Shown here: positions 1-9,689 of the stretch, in pieces
Layout: the number at the start of each line of letters is the position of its first letter
How positions within the stretch are numbered: position 1 is the first letter of the stretch
Source of the DNA: Apiosordaria backusii
Lineage: Eukaryota; Ascomycota; Sordariomycetes; Sordariales; Lasiosphaeriaceae
Length of the DNA stretch: 64,000 nt
Assembly (NCBI GenBank): GCA_030549205.1
Contig: JAUKTV010000002.1
Span: 620,001-684,000, forward strand
Direction: 5' to 3'
Made by a program: the position numbers and the translations under genes
Notes under the pieces: model-generated
The model's database searches: none
What the model was told of the DNA's origin: nothing
Seen by the model: only the letters and a program-made list of their open reading frames with translations

Positions 1-289
1 ATTGTGACAAGGGCTGAGGTTCAGGGTTTAGAACAACACAGGTTCAATTCATTTCAATAATGTTCAGTGGCCTCAAGATCCTTGGTAGAGAATCTTTTCA
101 TCCCACTGCTCTGCTCTTCTGCTCGCGTATTTATCTCTCTCAAACTAATCCGTGCTGCTGTGACTTGTTTGCTCGCCTCACTTTCCAACAACTGGCTCAG
201 AACGTGCAGTTCGCTTTGTTGTTGGTTGTGGTCAAGGGCTATTGGAAACACACTAGAGGACACTCCGTTGGAGGGAACGGTGCAACAAA

Positions 290-479
290 GAACAGACCAG
301 TTGATGTCAGCCGTCCACGACGCGGTCTACGCTCTTACACCGAAGGTGAGGTCCTCGCCGCGAAGCGATGGTGGGCTATGCCGGATCTATACGTAGAAGA
401 CTGGACCCATCAGTTGGAGAAGGCCTTCCACCTAGCAAGAAAGTACGAGGCGTCAGACGTTAGCGACCCGGCCACCTGA
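290..479 (+). pseudogene. Fragment of a Tad1-type LINE retrotransposon
   Basis: Two adjoining frames together resemble the linker between the endonuclease and reverse transcriptase of fungal Tad1 LINEs. The first reads LMSAVHDAVYALTPKVR up to about 345. The second continues with AKRWW and then LEKAFHLARKYEA. In intact Tad elements a helix ending in PKARPSP is followed directly by a KRWW motif, so a small frameshift near 350 explains the split. No reverse transcriptase domain follows. The call rests on a short motif. Confidence 0.4.
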
Positions 480-540
480 AAGGAATATCCAAGCCTACTA
501 CACGTCTCGCTATCCGATCATTCTGGAATAGAAATCCTAT

Positions 541-1500
541 CTATCCGCCCGCCTGCCGGCCTTTCCTCCTCTTTACCCCACTAAATGTAAATGAGGTGTC
601 TGGAGTGACCACTTGCTGCTCGGCGATACTCGACTGGCTGTCCCGCTCGCCAGCAGAAGCGGAGCAGGCACCCCCGACTGTATCAGGTTTCCTAAATCCT
701 GGCCCGGTTGCCTCAGAAAGTGGCGGGACATCAAAGTCCAAATCCGGCAACTGATTGATGGCAGAGCAGATGTTCTCGAAATGCTTGGGCATCCATTTAT
801 CGTAGACATTCTTCGTGAATCGATATGCCATCCATTTATTTTGTCCGTTAAGCGTAGTAAAGTCAAATTTATAGATCGGATGGTGGTAGTACTTAATGTC
901 TTTCCCGGCTATTACCGGGTAGTGGCTGTAAATCCGGACTAAGGTATGGTTATATAAGACAGAGAAAGTAAGGATCTTCCGGTTAACTTTATCTTTACAC
1001 TTTACAATACGAAAAAGTTTAATAATAGCCTATACTGTAAGTATTATACTATAGACGTTCTGCCGGTTTACAATATCGAACGTTACAGTACTATATTTTA
1101 CCTTGTAAGTTAAGAACGGAAAGTATATATACTATATAGCTATAAAGAAGGATTGGTCTTTAGCGATAAAGTCGTTAATAAATGGCGATAGTTTGGCAAG
1201 CTGGTCTTTAGTGAATGCATTTTATTTAAACCTAACGGAATAGTTAGGTTGTAGGCAGGTGCTGATGAAAGGGATCGAGTTGTTCTACCCTTCGTTAACG
1301 CTCTCTGTCAGGATGTCAAGGTGTTTTATACCAAATGTCGCAAGACTTTCAGCTGAAGGAACAATGATCCGGGATAGGTTAAATGGTGTACTTCGTGCAT
1401 GAAAGGCAGAGGCGTAACGGTCTGTATGGGTTCTGGTCCCGGTGTATACCTCGTCTAAGATCCAGGTGTACCAGGAATCACATGCAGTTCGGAGGACGTT
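541..1500 (-). pseudogene. DUF7924-type fungal protein, RIP-inactivated
   Basis: One minus-strand frame can be followed almost end to end and matches the DUF7924 family, an uncharacterised fungal domain common in repeat-rich genomes. Landmarks in order are DILTESVNEG, then a stop where the family has Trp (1285-1287), NAFTKDQLAKLSPFINDF, DQSFF, HYPVIAGKDIKYYHHPI, WMAYRFTKNVYDKWMPKHF and LDFDVPPLSEATG, ending in a basic KRRKGR tail at 541. Stops at 1285-1287, 1222-1224 and 1030-1032 fit C-to-T change on either strand. The first 60 codons lie against the PEP carboxykinase fragment, so the N-terminus is lost. Function unknown; certainly not translated whole. Confidence 0.65.
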
Positions 1501-1676
1501 CGACCCTACAGTGAACAAGACCGGTCTGCATCCCGGGGGTGTCGTTCCTCACCAGGAACACACCGAGCTCGAGGAGGAGCTCCACGAGAAGGCTCACATT
1601 GACTATGACCGCGTTGCCATCATTGCCAACCCATCAGTCGCCGCCCTCTACGAGGATGCGTTGGTCTACGAGAAAC
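1501..1676 (+). pseudogene. Captured N-terminal fragment of phosphoenolpyruvate carboxykinase (ATP)
   Basis: About 58 codons match the extreme N-terminus of fungal PEP carboxykinase, the gluconeogenic enzyme (acuF/PCK1 type). The reading runs from TVNKTGLHPGGVVPHQEHTE through ELEEELHEKAHIDYDR and VAIIANPSVAALYEDALVYE. Identity to the usual protein is very high, with no RIP stops. After ALVYE the frame passes into unrelated KRAFTVLFPH and a stop at 1703-1705. The nucleotide-binding core is absent, so no enzyme can be made. The fragment abuts the DUF7924 pseudogene head to head. It looks like a recent partial copy of a housekeeping gene moved into repeat debris. Confidence 0.8.
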
Positions 1677-1689
1677 GCGCTTTTACAGT

Positions 1690-2130
1690 GCTGTTCCCGC
1701 ATTAAAATCTGTGTTAAAATACCATGTGTGTGACGTTCGCATGTCAGATGTTAATGGCTTGCCCCAGCCGTTTCCCGTGTCCCAAACCTCCATCGATGAA
1801 AGCTCTGATTACGCTTTTCATCGCTCCGTAAATGCAAGATATCTTAGCAAACCAGGCTGAAATCCATTACTTTGTCACTCAGCTTTCACCATGTCCCAAG
1901 TTGACCAACGGTGAGACCCAGTGTGTCTTTCACCGGCACAACGTTATAAGACCCAAAATTTCCCCCGGGGGCTGCGGCCCTCAGATGGTGCATCGCCACG
2001 CGCTCTGAGAAAAGAATACCGCAGGGAGCAAGGTCTGCCATCGAATCATTTCACTGTTGGCATCTTAAGGAAGTGGGGCACCAGTGCCATGACAGGAAGT
2101 CCGGGACCGGATTCGATGGATATCTATCAA
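1690..2130. other. Stretch without a recognised gene
   Basis: Only short open frames occur here, none with family features. It separates the PEP carboxykinase fragment from the unknown repeated gene. Confidence 0.4.
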
Positions 2131-2266
2131 TGTCACACAGCGACACTCGTGGCATGCTTGTGGGTCATGTCAACCTTGTCAAAGTGAGAGCACCCAGATT
2201 GGGTTCCAGTCGATTATTGAGGCTCTGACTGCTATTGCGCTCGGGAAAGCACCCGCATCGGAGCTT

Positions 2267-3370
2267 GTGAAACGGTTGGATCAAGCTATGAGAGGGTTAA
2301 ACCAGGCAGATTTATCCGGCGTCCCGCTCACAATGGCCAACACTGTGAATTCATGGAAAGACTTTCCCTGCTCGATAGCGGTGCACAATCATTCGATTCT
2401 CGTCTATTTTTTGTTCGGAGCGGGGAATTTGGTCGACTACTTTGCTCTTGCAAAAGACAGGAGCTTCTTGGTGCTTGTCCAGATAGCTGGAACACCAAAC
2501 AACCCGCCCCAACCCGACATTACCAATTACATCTTCTTTTCTGGGAGAGACTGTAAAGGAACCATAGATACGATACAAATCAACGAGTCACATCCGAATG
2601 GGTTCTCTCCGAGAGATGTCTTCCGTATAGCCATCAGCTACCTTCAACATGTTCTCCCGCCTGTCAATCCAGAAATTCTGGCCACGTACTGCCAAATTGT
2701 ACACGACCACCGCGAACACCTCAATGGTCCTACCCTCAAGATTGAGATCGGAGCAGGCAGATGGCTGCAAGTTGATCCAGAGGACAAGGTTAGGTTTCTA
2801 GGGTTATTTTGGGACTCGGACAAGTATCTTTTCACCTTTCAAGATTTTCCAGACGGTCAAGGAGTATTCACATCCTATGATCCTACAGAAAAGCGGTCAC
2901 ATATAATTCAATCACTGGGAGGAACTTGGACCGCAGACTTCTCCCCAACCCTGGCGAACAATAAACTTCTTTTTACGACCCATCACCCAGCCACTTACGC
3001 TCGAGCTCTTGACGGCAAGGTGAAGAAGAAAGAGCTCCAGCAAAGCTTCACACCAAAAGACGTATTCGACACGGTTTCCAAACTTTTGAAACCGCTGCCA
3101 CTACGTGCGGCATTTCTACGCGAAGTTTTACCTCTTCTCCACGATACATTTCCCCTAGACATTTGCTTTAATCCTTTTAGACCGAGGCCGGTGTGCAGGA
3201 GCGGAGCTCCGACCGGGGTTGTATGGCAAGAAGATGGAGCTGCAACATCTTTGATACGAGCGATGAGCAGTTGGTCTCGAGTTTGTTGCCTGACAAATAT
3301 CGGACCTACGAGGGTAGCGTTGAGGGCGAGCTACCACAACTGGAAGCGGGACGGCGGGTTATTGCTTTGA
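2267..3370 (+). CDS. Unknown protein with an internal duplication; member of a repeated gene family
   Basis: A 367-codon open frame that I cannot assign. The same frame is open upstream to about 2140, so the true start is uncertain; 2267 is a GTG and an upstream exon starting MSHSDTRGML near 2131 is possible. The protein appears to contain two related halves. Each ends in a similar block, SPRDVFRIAISYLQHVLPP near residues 116-134 and TPKDVFDTVSKLLKPLP near 264-280, followed by a helix ending in a His-Asp pair. Broken copies of the same DNA lie at 21.28-21.55 kb (inverted, RIP-mutated) and 21.63-21.92 kb (direct), so it belongs to a repeat or duplicated family. The last ~60 codons after NPFRPRPV look foreign. 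Expression unproven. Confidence 0.5.
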   Translation: MKRLDQAMRGLNQADLSGVPLTMANTVNSWKDFPCSIAVHNHSILVYFLFGAGNLVDYFALAKDRSFLVLVQIAGTPNNPPQPDITNYIFFSGRDCKGTIDTIQINESHPNGFSPRDVFRIAISYLQHVLPPVNPEILATYCQIVHDHREHLNGPTLKIEIGAGRWLQVDPEDKVRFLGLFWDSDKYLFTFQDFPDGQGVFTSYDPTEKRSHIIQSLGGTWTADFSPTLANNKLLFTTHHPATYARALDGKVKKKELQQSFTPKDVFDTVSKLLKPLPLRAAFLREVLPLLHDTFPLDICFNPFRPRPVCRSGAPTGVVWQEDGAATSLIRAMSSWSRVCCLTNIGPTRVALRASYHNWKRDGGLLL

Positions 3371-3818
3371 CCCAGGGGAGTCTAGCTATCAGGACTCGCT
3401 GTCGAAAGCTTTTAAGATGTTCAAGGCGAGGTCCACTAAGCATGTGACGTTATATGTCACTGATTCGGCTACCGCCCCTTACATTGAAGATGACAGCTTG
3501 GAGAGGATCCTGACTGTGCGAGAAGCTAAGAAGCATGCTAAGCACGGTTACCTCCATCATGCCCTTCCAATGATATATCACAGCTCAAAAGTAGTCTTCC
3601 TCATACGGGGCTGGCTTGCTGCGTCGCCTATCTACCTTGAATATCATGGTCTTCGTGCCCTCCGTCAGATGAACTATATTCAGATCTGCATCCTGACTTT
3701 CCAGCCTTGCCAACGCCTTGGCGGATACTTAGGGCTATGTATCGGGCATGTAACTAAGGTCGATAGTATCAGAGAGCAGCTGGAAAAGTCCACCCTCAAC
3801 TTGAACACTGTGCGCTGA
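3195..3818 (+). pseudogene. Out-of-frame continuation downstream of the unknown repeated gene
   Basis: After about 3190 the plausible coding signal changes frame twice. Frame one gives DEQLVSSLLPDKYRTYEGSV and then ELPQLEAGRRVIALTQ. From about 3370 another frame gives QDSLSKAFKMFKARSTKHVT, then DSLERILTVREAKKHAKHGY, and ends at the stop 3816-3818. This is either a frameshifted second gene or an intron-bearing 3' part of the gene above. No family recognised. The join coincides with the word GACCGAGGCCGGTG, also found at 8797-8810, so a recombination junction is likely. Confidence 0.35.
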
Positions 3819-4064
3819 AATGGAGATGTTTCACGGGTTCAATCATCATCCCTGCTATCCAACAAGATCAGAAAACCCTTCGTTCGATTCCCGAGACCCT
3901 CGGTATGCAAGCCCCCAGCCACTCAAACATGCGAGGGCGCCGATAAGCTGGCCTCGCCGCTGCAGGTGGCCAATAACGGCAAGACCAAAGCATGCACGAG
4001 GTGGGCCGAGGGATCGAAAAGAGAAGTGTGCGGGTGAAGCTTCCTCCCTGTATAGTGTTCCTCC

Positions 4065-4150
4065 GTCTGCGCTCCGGCTGGAAAGTGGCAACAGCTGGGC
4101 CGCCGTTCAGCGGACCTATCTGACGGAGTTGAATGGCCAGACCAAGGCAG
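4065..4150 (+). repeat. Dispersed repeat piece, copy A
   Basis: The segment beginning CTCCGGCTGGAAAGTG, followed by GCCGTTCAGC and TATCTGA, recurs on the opposite strand at about 44165-44255. The copies have diverged by many substitutions, so this is an old dispersed repeat of unknown class. Confidence 0.45.
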
Positions 4151-4404
4151 CAAGGATTGAGCCATGTCGAGAGCGTGCTCAAGGTTCCAATGGGGAAATT
4201 TATGCAGATAGGCCTTGCAGCTTCGTCCTTCATCAGTGGTCGGAGTGTCGGCCTTGGCTTTTCCAAGCGAGGTTGTTCAACTTCCAAACGGAATCAGACC
4301 GGGCAAGCGCCGAGAAAGTGGACGAGGGAAGCGGAAGCAGACGAGGAAAGCGAAAGCAGGGCAAAGGAAGCGAATTGAAACTGGTGGCCGCCGAAATCTT
4401 AGTT

Positions 4405-4445
4405 GCATTTGGTGCATTTGGTGCATTTGGGTGCGTCTGGGTGCA
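4405..4445 (+). repeat. Short GTGCATTTG tandem
   Basis: The 9-base unit GTGCATTTG occurs three times in a row with a degenerate fourth copy. Confidence 0.7.
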
Positions 4446-4629
4446 TTGTTCACTGGAATTATTGGAGCCAAGTTCCTCTGCCCCTCCCACCACTTCTTCC
4501 TTCCCGGAACGGAAATGGAAACTGAGTGTAACCGGTTAGTCTGACCATTCGCTTGAGCGAAAACTAGAATGGGTAATGAGAAATATTTTCCGAGATAATT
4601 TCACGCCCACCCCTTTCCCCACATCCCGC

Positions 4630-4750
4630 TTTCATGTTCCAGTTATGCCACCTGCTTGCCTTTCTTGCCTTCCTTACCTTCCTTACCTTTGTTGCCTTTT
4701 TCGCCTTTCTTACCTTGTTTCCCTTGTTCCCCTTGTTCCCCTTGTTTCGT
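4630..4750 (+). repeat. Pyrimidine-rich CCTT/CCTTGTT minisatellite
   Basis: A ~120-base tract almost free of A, built of CTTGCCTTC, CCTTACCTT and CCCTTGTTC units. The strand asymmetry creates spurious lysine/arginine-rich frames on the other strand. Confidence 0.75.
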
Positions 4751-5398
4751 GGCTGCAGAAGCCCCCCCATCCACTCCACCACTAGGGCGCGCGCCCGAAA
4801 AGAAGCTGGTGCGTTTTGAGGACCGCTATGCTTGTTGCCACGGTGCTGAATGTTCCCACGATCGCTTGTGCCCCGATCCTCTGCACTCTGTTGATGACCG
4901 GCGTGGTTTTCCAATTACATTCGTGCATCCAGACTTGAACGAGATGGCTGATATTCTGTTGGAGGTGGGGTAGATTTATCGAACCCACCCGCTACGCTCA
5001 ACCTAACAACCCTGGTAGCATCTTCTAGGGGGAAGCCGTACCGGGGGGCCGGCGACATGGGATGTGATAACTTAGAATGCTGCAGTATATAGGCTATATT
5101 AGTACACCTACCCCTGTCACGGAGCAAGTAGATCACTGCGCTCCTCGTCCATATTGCCAAATGCTACAAGTGATCAAAGTCGCCAGCTTCGATCTGCTCG
5201 CAAGTCAAACCTCACTTCCATGGCACACCTTGCCTGAAGGCAGTTAAAATATTTAAGTCTGGCCGATACTCCCCTATTTGCTTTCATAGCTGTTTCTTGT
5301 TCTCGACAAGCCAGACCCAGCCTACTTCTATTTATCATCAATTCATTATCACCTTTTGCTTCTGCTCTCAGTATACTGGCTGTCTCCTTCCTCCCAAC

Positions 5399-6481
5399 AT
5401 GACCACCACTGTAGGGCAGTTGATTGATACCTTCTACTCACAGCCAGCGTTTTCCGAACCTGAGTTTTCCACCGACCCACGGCCGAATCTGAGTCGGAAA
5501 GCATGGACGGATCATTTCGAGCCGATAAATCGACGAACCGTCTACCAACCAACCAAGGAATCTATCGACGGCTTCCTGGGTCCTGGTCTTGACACCGAGC
5601 ATCGACCCTCATCCGGAATTGATGATGCTGGTCTTCAGAACCGAGCCCACCCGCCGAATTCAGCTTCCGAGCCAATCCTGAGCGAAGGCGACGTGGACCG
5701 TGATTTCTATCAATATTTCGAACCTGGCTTTCGTTTCGCCTTCACCGGCGAGCCATTCTTCTGGCCGAGGTCGCTGGCGGGCCCGACCGGACCGACAAAC
5801 ACGGCGGTTACAGTCGACTACCAGTTGACTTGGCCCAGGCAAAATAACACCCTGCTGGAGAGAGCCATCATGATCGGCGAGCTGAAGCAGCCGTTTGTAA
5901 TTAGAGAGAGTGAATGGACGACGAACCAGGCTCCTTCCACCCTGACGCAGAGGCTTCAAAGGGAGATGCGGGGGTGAGTAGCAAGACAACAAGTCTGTGT
6001 TGGTGGTTAAAAGAGGCTCACTGTCTAGCAACAAAGATACGCATATCATTACCGGTGCCCGCAGGTTTTCGTGTTTGATTCGGTACACCTCCTCGTCCTA
6101 CAATTCAGAGCCAGGGATAGAGAGAATATCAAGAGTCCTGGTTGCCCTGTCGACTGTTGCGTCATACCGCGGCACCCTACGTACCAGGATCAGTGCACAA
6201 TTCAGTACGCACTGTATCGATTAGCTTGGAGAGGCTGGATGCGCCTGTCGGCGACGCTGGCAAACGGGGGCTCGCTGCCTGTTGGCATTGGTGGGATAAA
6301 CCGTGTCTACGAGAAATGGTCAGGGCGGCCGATGTGGGAAGTGGCTCTTGGCGCGTACGAATTTGGTCAACCCAACGGATACAGACGCCAGTTTATAAGG
6401 GATCAGACGGGCGGGCTCTGGGTCTGGGTAGATAACGGCGGGAACATATTGGCGTACGACACTGGGAACTGTTTGCAGTAA
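5399..6481 (+). CDS. Hypothetical fungal accessory protein, two exons
   Basis: Predicted exons are 5399-5973 and 6037-6481, giving about 339 residues. The 63-bp intron starts GTGAGT at 5974 and ends AG at 6036; this choice alone joins LQREMRG to YAYHYRCPQVFVFD in frame. I recognise the style of a fungal accessory family of unknown function: an acidic, disordered N-terminal half, then a compact domain with VFVFDSVHLLVLQFRA, a Cys pair in CPVDCCV, and YALYRL. No signal peptide or membrane segment. The next gene, 374 bp downstream on the same strand, is kinase-like. The start at 5399 lies just after a CT-rich leader; an upstream in-frame ATG is not needed. Confidence 0.6.
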
Positions 6482-6854
6482 TGGCTAGAGCATGGGTGTA
6501 TTTACCTTATGGTTAACTATGTTGGTATCGCAGGTCTGTTTTGGTGCTCGCCGTGATTGCCAAGGCAGCTATTTTCTGTGCCATGTTCAGTCAGCTCAGT
6601 GCCATTTCCCCGCACGTACAATTGCGGCCGACAAATTGAAAGGTCCCGTGCTGACGCCGCCTTGCCGTGCGGGGGTCCCAACATCCTGTTCCACTATGTG
6701 TGCACTGTGCCCGTTCGGATACCTGCAGGGCAAGGTGGGAGCGTTTGCTTGTTCATATTGGTTCCAGCCCAGATTAAAAACTTTTCCTATCTCATTATCG
6801 CATCTTCCCTCTCTGCCAGGCACAAACATACAAGCGCAGTCTATCCACCTCAAG
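6482..6854. promoter_or_regulatory. Intergenic region upstream of the kinase-like gene
   Basis: 373 bp with no supported gene. The last ~100 bp is pyrimidine-rich (runs of CTCATTATCGCATCTTCCC type), as expected for a fungal promoter and 5' leader. Open frames here are out of frame with both neighbours. Confidence 0.35.
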
Positions 6855-7708
6855 ATGGACGAAGATGATGGCCAGCCTTTGCAGGTTGCCAGCCCTCCTC
6901 TCGTAAGCCGCCTACATTTGGCTTCCAGCCTCCCTCCTTGTATAGCACTAACATGGTCAAGGAATTCCGTATCGGTGGCCAGCTTGTCTTTGCTCAGACT
7001 TCCAAGTTACTGGATCCGCGTCGTACCGTGTACCGCCTGGAGCTCAAACAGCCACTCTTTCTCCCATTGATCCAGTTTTTTGCCACTTGCTGCCCTCGAA
7101 TACGGACATACTACCCTGGATGGTTTCTCCCCCCGATAATCATCCTCAAAAAACGGAAGGTGGGCTGGGAAGACGAGTTCGATAGGGAGAAGCAGGTCTA
7201 CGAGGTCTTGAAACCGCTTCAGGGAACTGTCATCCCATATCTCTACGGCGAGGGAGTGTATGATGGGTCCCCGGCCTTGGTTCTATCATTCATCCGTGGA
7301 AAGACCGTCTACGAGCTCCTACGCGAGGGTAGATTACCCGAGGACAAGGACCTGGAAGCCCTACGCAACAGCCTTGAAGATGCTCTTCGAGCGCTAACGG
7401 GGTATGGAGTCGAGTATACTGACATGAAAACGGACAACTTCCTGCTGACGGACGATGGGCGAGCGACGGTCGTCGACCTTGAGCAGGCAGAGCTAAATAG
7501 AGCAAACGTCTGGGAGGGAAGTACCAATAGCGCCAATGTTGAGCACCTCATGTATCAACTGAGAGAGCCGCGCAGACTAGCACTTCGTCGATCCCCCGGG
7601 CAAGGCCTGCTGCCCATCCCCAGCGCAGCCAAAGGCCGGCTCGTCCATTATCACACGTCAACCACCAAGAGGGAAATGGAATTGTTTGGAGGAGGAGGGA
7701 GTGGATGA
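6855..7708 (+). CDS. Protein-kinase-like fold protein with altered DFG motif
   Basis: Predicted exons 6855-6902 and 6962-7708, about 264 residues. The intron has a GTAAGC donor, a CTAAC branch site near 6948-6952 and AG at 6960-6961. Kinase-like landmarks are the strand IIILKKRK (candidate ATP lysine), helix FDREKQVYEVL (candidate C-helix Glu), the hinge-like LVLSFIRGKTVYELL, catalytic-loop YTDMKTDNFLL with Asp170, Lys172 and Asn175, and VVDLE at 187-190 where canonical kinases have DFG. There is no obvious glycine-rich loop. Asp170 and Asn175 are kept, so catalysis is possible but the metal site is unusual. The tail is short and ends GGGGSG. Many such small kinase-like proteins are accessory genes in fungi; substrate unknown. 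Confidence 0.65.
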
Positions 7709-8860
7709 TTCCCACAATGGCGGAGGAAAAGGGTCGGTGGGAAAAGGGTAGGTTTCTCTCAAGGTGGTGGGAAAATGGTCACAGGCAGGCACTCTCAGTC
7801 TACCACAAGGTTTCCTAACTGGATCGTCTAGATCTACGAACGCAGTAGCATCAGTATCAGGAGCGAAGACAGGCCACGCACGCCGCCGCCGTCAAGACCG
7901 AGCAGGCAGAGGTCGCTGCCGGGCATGGCGGCGCAAAAGCTGCAGCAGATGCAGTGGGTGCAATATGGTATTCGAGACGGCAGAGGTGAGATAGGGCTAG
8001 GGGGTGGTTGGAGGAGGAATCGGAGCCATCTAGGGGCCAGGCCGACAAGGCTGCGGGAGCTGAATTGCGAGCACCGCAGCTAAGTTAGCAGCGACTGAGA
8101 CAAGCAGATATAAACGAGAGTATAGAACTTTATTTATCTATCTATTCGGTCTTTTTCTTAACGCTTCTCGCTTTCATCCTAGCCCTATCTTGCCTCTATA
8201 CCATATTGCATCCACTGCATCTACTATATCTCCTAAGAAGATCGTGTAGGTGTAAGATGCTTTGCGTTTATAGTTAATAGAATCTTAAAAGCCGGCCATG
8301 CCGGCAATAGCAGCTATACCGCCTTGCGCCGTCTAGTACTAACCGTACCGCTATAACTTTATAGATGCCTTCTTTGCCGGTACCTTCGACGTCTTCTTAG
8401 TAGGTGCTTCGGCTGGTGTTTTCTTTAGAGCTTTCCGCTTAACTGGTGCCTTTTAAACCTCCTTATACGGCGGTATGCCCTGACTTCTTCCCTTAGGCTA
8501 ACCTTTAGGCTTGACTTTATTAGGATTCCTGTACTGCAAGTATGGATCTATCTCTTCCTGTAAGTTCCGCAGTCGGCCATAAACATCGTCTCAGCTTCCA
8601 TCATAGCGTTGAGGCGTCTTGGGAGGAAGCCAAGCCCACGGCACACTCCCAGATATTTAGGATGGCTAGCCTTTATTCGGCATGTTTGACACAAATAGTC
8701 GAGAAAATCCATCGCCATCGCTCGGTCTGCCGTCTTGATCACGTCTCGCCAGGGTTTCTCTGACGTGATGAATTATTGTTTGCTTTGATCCTTTTAGACC
8801 GAGGCCGGTGGGAGGAGGCTGAGAAGCTATTTGACCAAGCTTGGGGCTGATCATCCAGAT
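7709..8860. other. Repeat debris without an intact gene
   Basis: No complete gene. A minus-strand remnant at about 8360-8470 reads KAPVKRKALKKTPAEAPTKK, a basic, histone-H1-like low-complexity stretch broken by stops. Around 8784-8810 lies the word shared with 3165-3192. The rest shows only short frames. Confidence 0.35.
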
Positions 8861-9031
8861 ACAAAAAACGTTCATTCAAGGTAGAGCTAGCGCATATGCA
8901 TAAGCCGTACATTGTGATATGCAAGATGGCTCGACAAATTCATCTTCTCTCTTGTGCCCTCACCCCTCTTCTCCGTTCAACCGTTCCAGCTTTATTCAGA
9001 TGGCCCTCCATTCATGCTCCCACCAGGACCC
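8861..9031 (+). repeat. ~165-bp direct repeat, left copy
   Basis: From ACAAAAAACGTTCATTCAAG to CTCCCACCAGGACC this matches 20310-20471 in the same orientation with scattered differences, many of them transitions. The two copies bracket the AT-rich block. Their outer flanks differ, so they are not a target-site duplication. Confidence 0.7.
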
Positions 9032-9069
9032 TAAGTCTTGATTGCGCGTTTCCTTAACCTTGGAAACTA

Positions 9070-9113
9070 TTACGGTCTCAAGGTAGTATATTGCAACTAG
9101 CTAGGCTACTCTA
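9070..9113 (+). repeat. Truncated LTR fragment at the left border of the hAT block
   Basis: TTACGGTCTCAAGGTAGTAT and the following TTGCAACTAGCTAGGCTACT match the first ~47 bases of the LTR at 46270-46483. The match stops exactly where the hAT terminal repeat CAGAGTTTGGA begins, so the hAT block or a rearrangement cut this LTR. Confidence 0.7.
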
Positions 9114-9124
9114 CAGAGTTTGGA
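9114..9124 (+). repeat. Left terminal inverted repeat of the hAT block
   Basis: CAGAGTTTGGA, exact inverse of 19943-19953. It starts with the CAGAG typical of hAT elements. Confidence 0.7.
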
Positions 9125-9320
9125 CTAGTATAGTATAGTACTAGTACCGGGCCAGTACTAGTACTATACTAGTCTAGTATAGTACTGAGGCCATACTAGT
9201 ACTAGAAATACTAGTACTAAATACTAGTACTAGTGCCTCAATTAGTACCAATTTAGTACTGAAACTAGTACCAATACTAGTACTATTTAGTACTGATTAG
9301 TACTGATTAGTACTGTTTAA
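9121..9320. repeat. Left subterminal TAGTACTA array
   Basis: Dense copies of the palindrome TAGTACTA and its relatives AGTACTAGTACT and AGTACTGATT. Clustered short motifs next to hAT ends are the usual transposase binding sites, so that role is inferred here. Confidence 0.65.
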
Positions 9321-9689
9321 TATTATATATATAGAGGTAGTATAATATATAATAGTATATATATTAGGTAATATTAAGTAGTATATATATATAATAGTAT
9401 ATATATTAGGTAATATTAAGTAGTATATGTATATATTCGGTAATACTAAGGTATATATATATATTAAATAATATTAAGTAGTAACTATATAATATAATAT
9501 AAAGGTAATAAAGGGTTATAAGAAGTTAAACCTATTGTATATATATATATATATTACTTATAATACACTAACTAAACTATTCTTTTATTTTTAAATATAG
9601 TACTATTCAATATAACAATAAATAAAATAAATATAAAATAAAATAAAAGCTATATAATAATAAAGCTAGTATTAAAGCTGATTAAACTA

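Larger units (their letters stand above)
3819..5398. other. Repeat-derived and low-complexity spacer
   Basis: No gene is supported. It holds a dispersed repeat piece (4065-4150), a short GTGCATTTG tandem (4405-4445) and a pyrimidine-rich tract (4630-4750). Long frames here are composition-driven; for example, the minus-strand frame at 4564-4914 encodes a KGN/KVRKARKA low-complexity run antisense to the pyrimidine tract. The last ~150 bp is CT-rich and looks like promoter and 5' leader of the gene at 5399. Confidence 0.5.

Noticed and set aside
4564..4914. Minus-strand frame with KGN and KVRK repeats
   Set aside because: It is the complement of a pyrimidine-rich minisatellite, so the composition explains it.
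9121..9320. Possible CRISPR-like array in the TAGTACTA repeats
   Set aside because: Units are short, palindromic and without spacers; the organism is a fungus.
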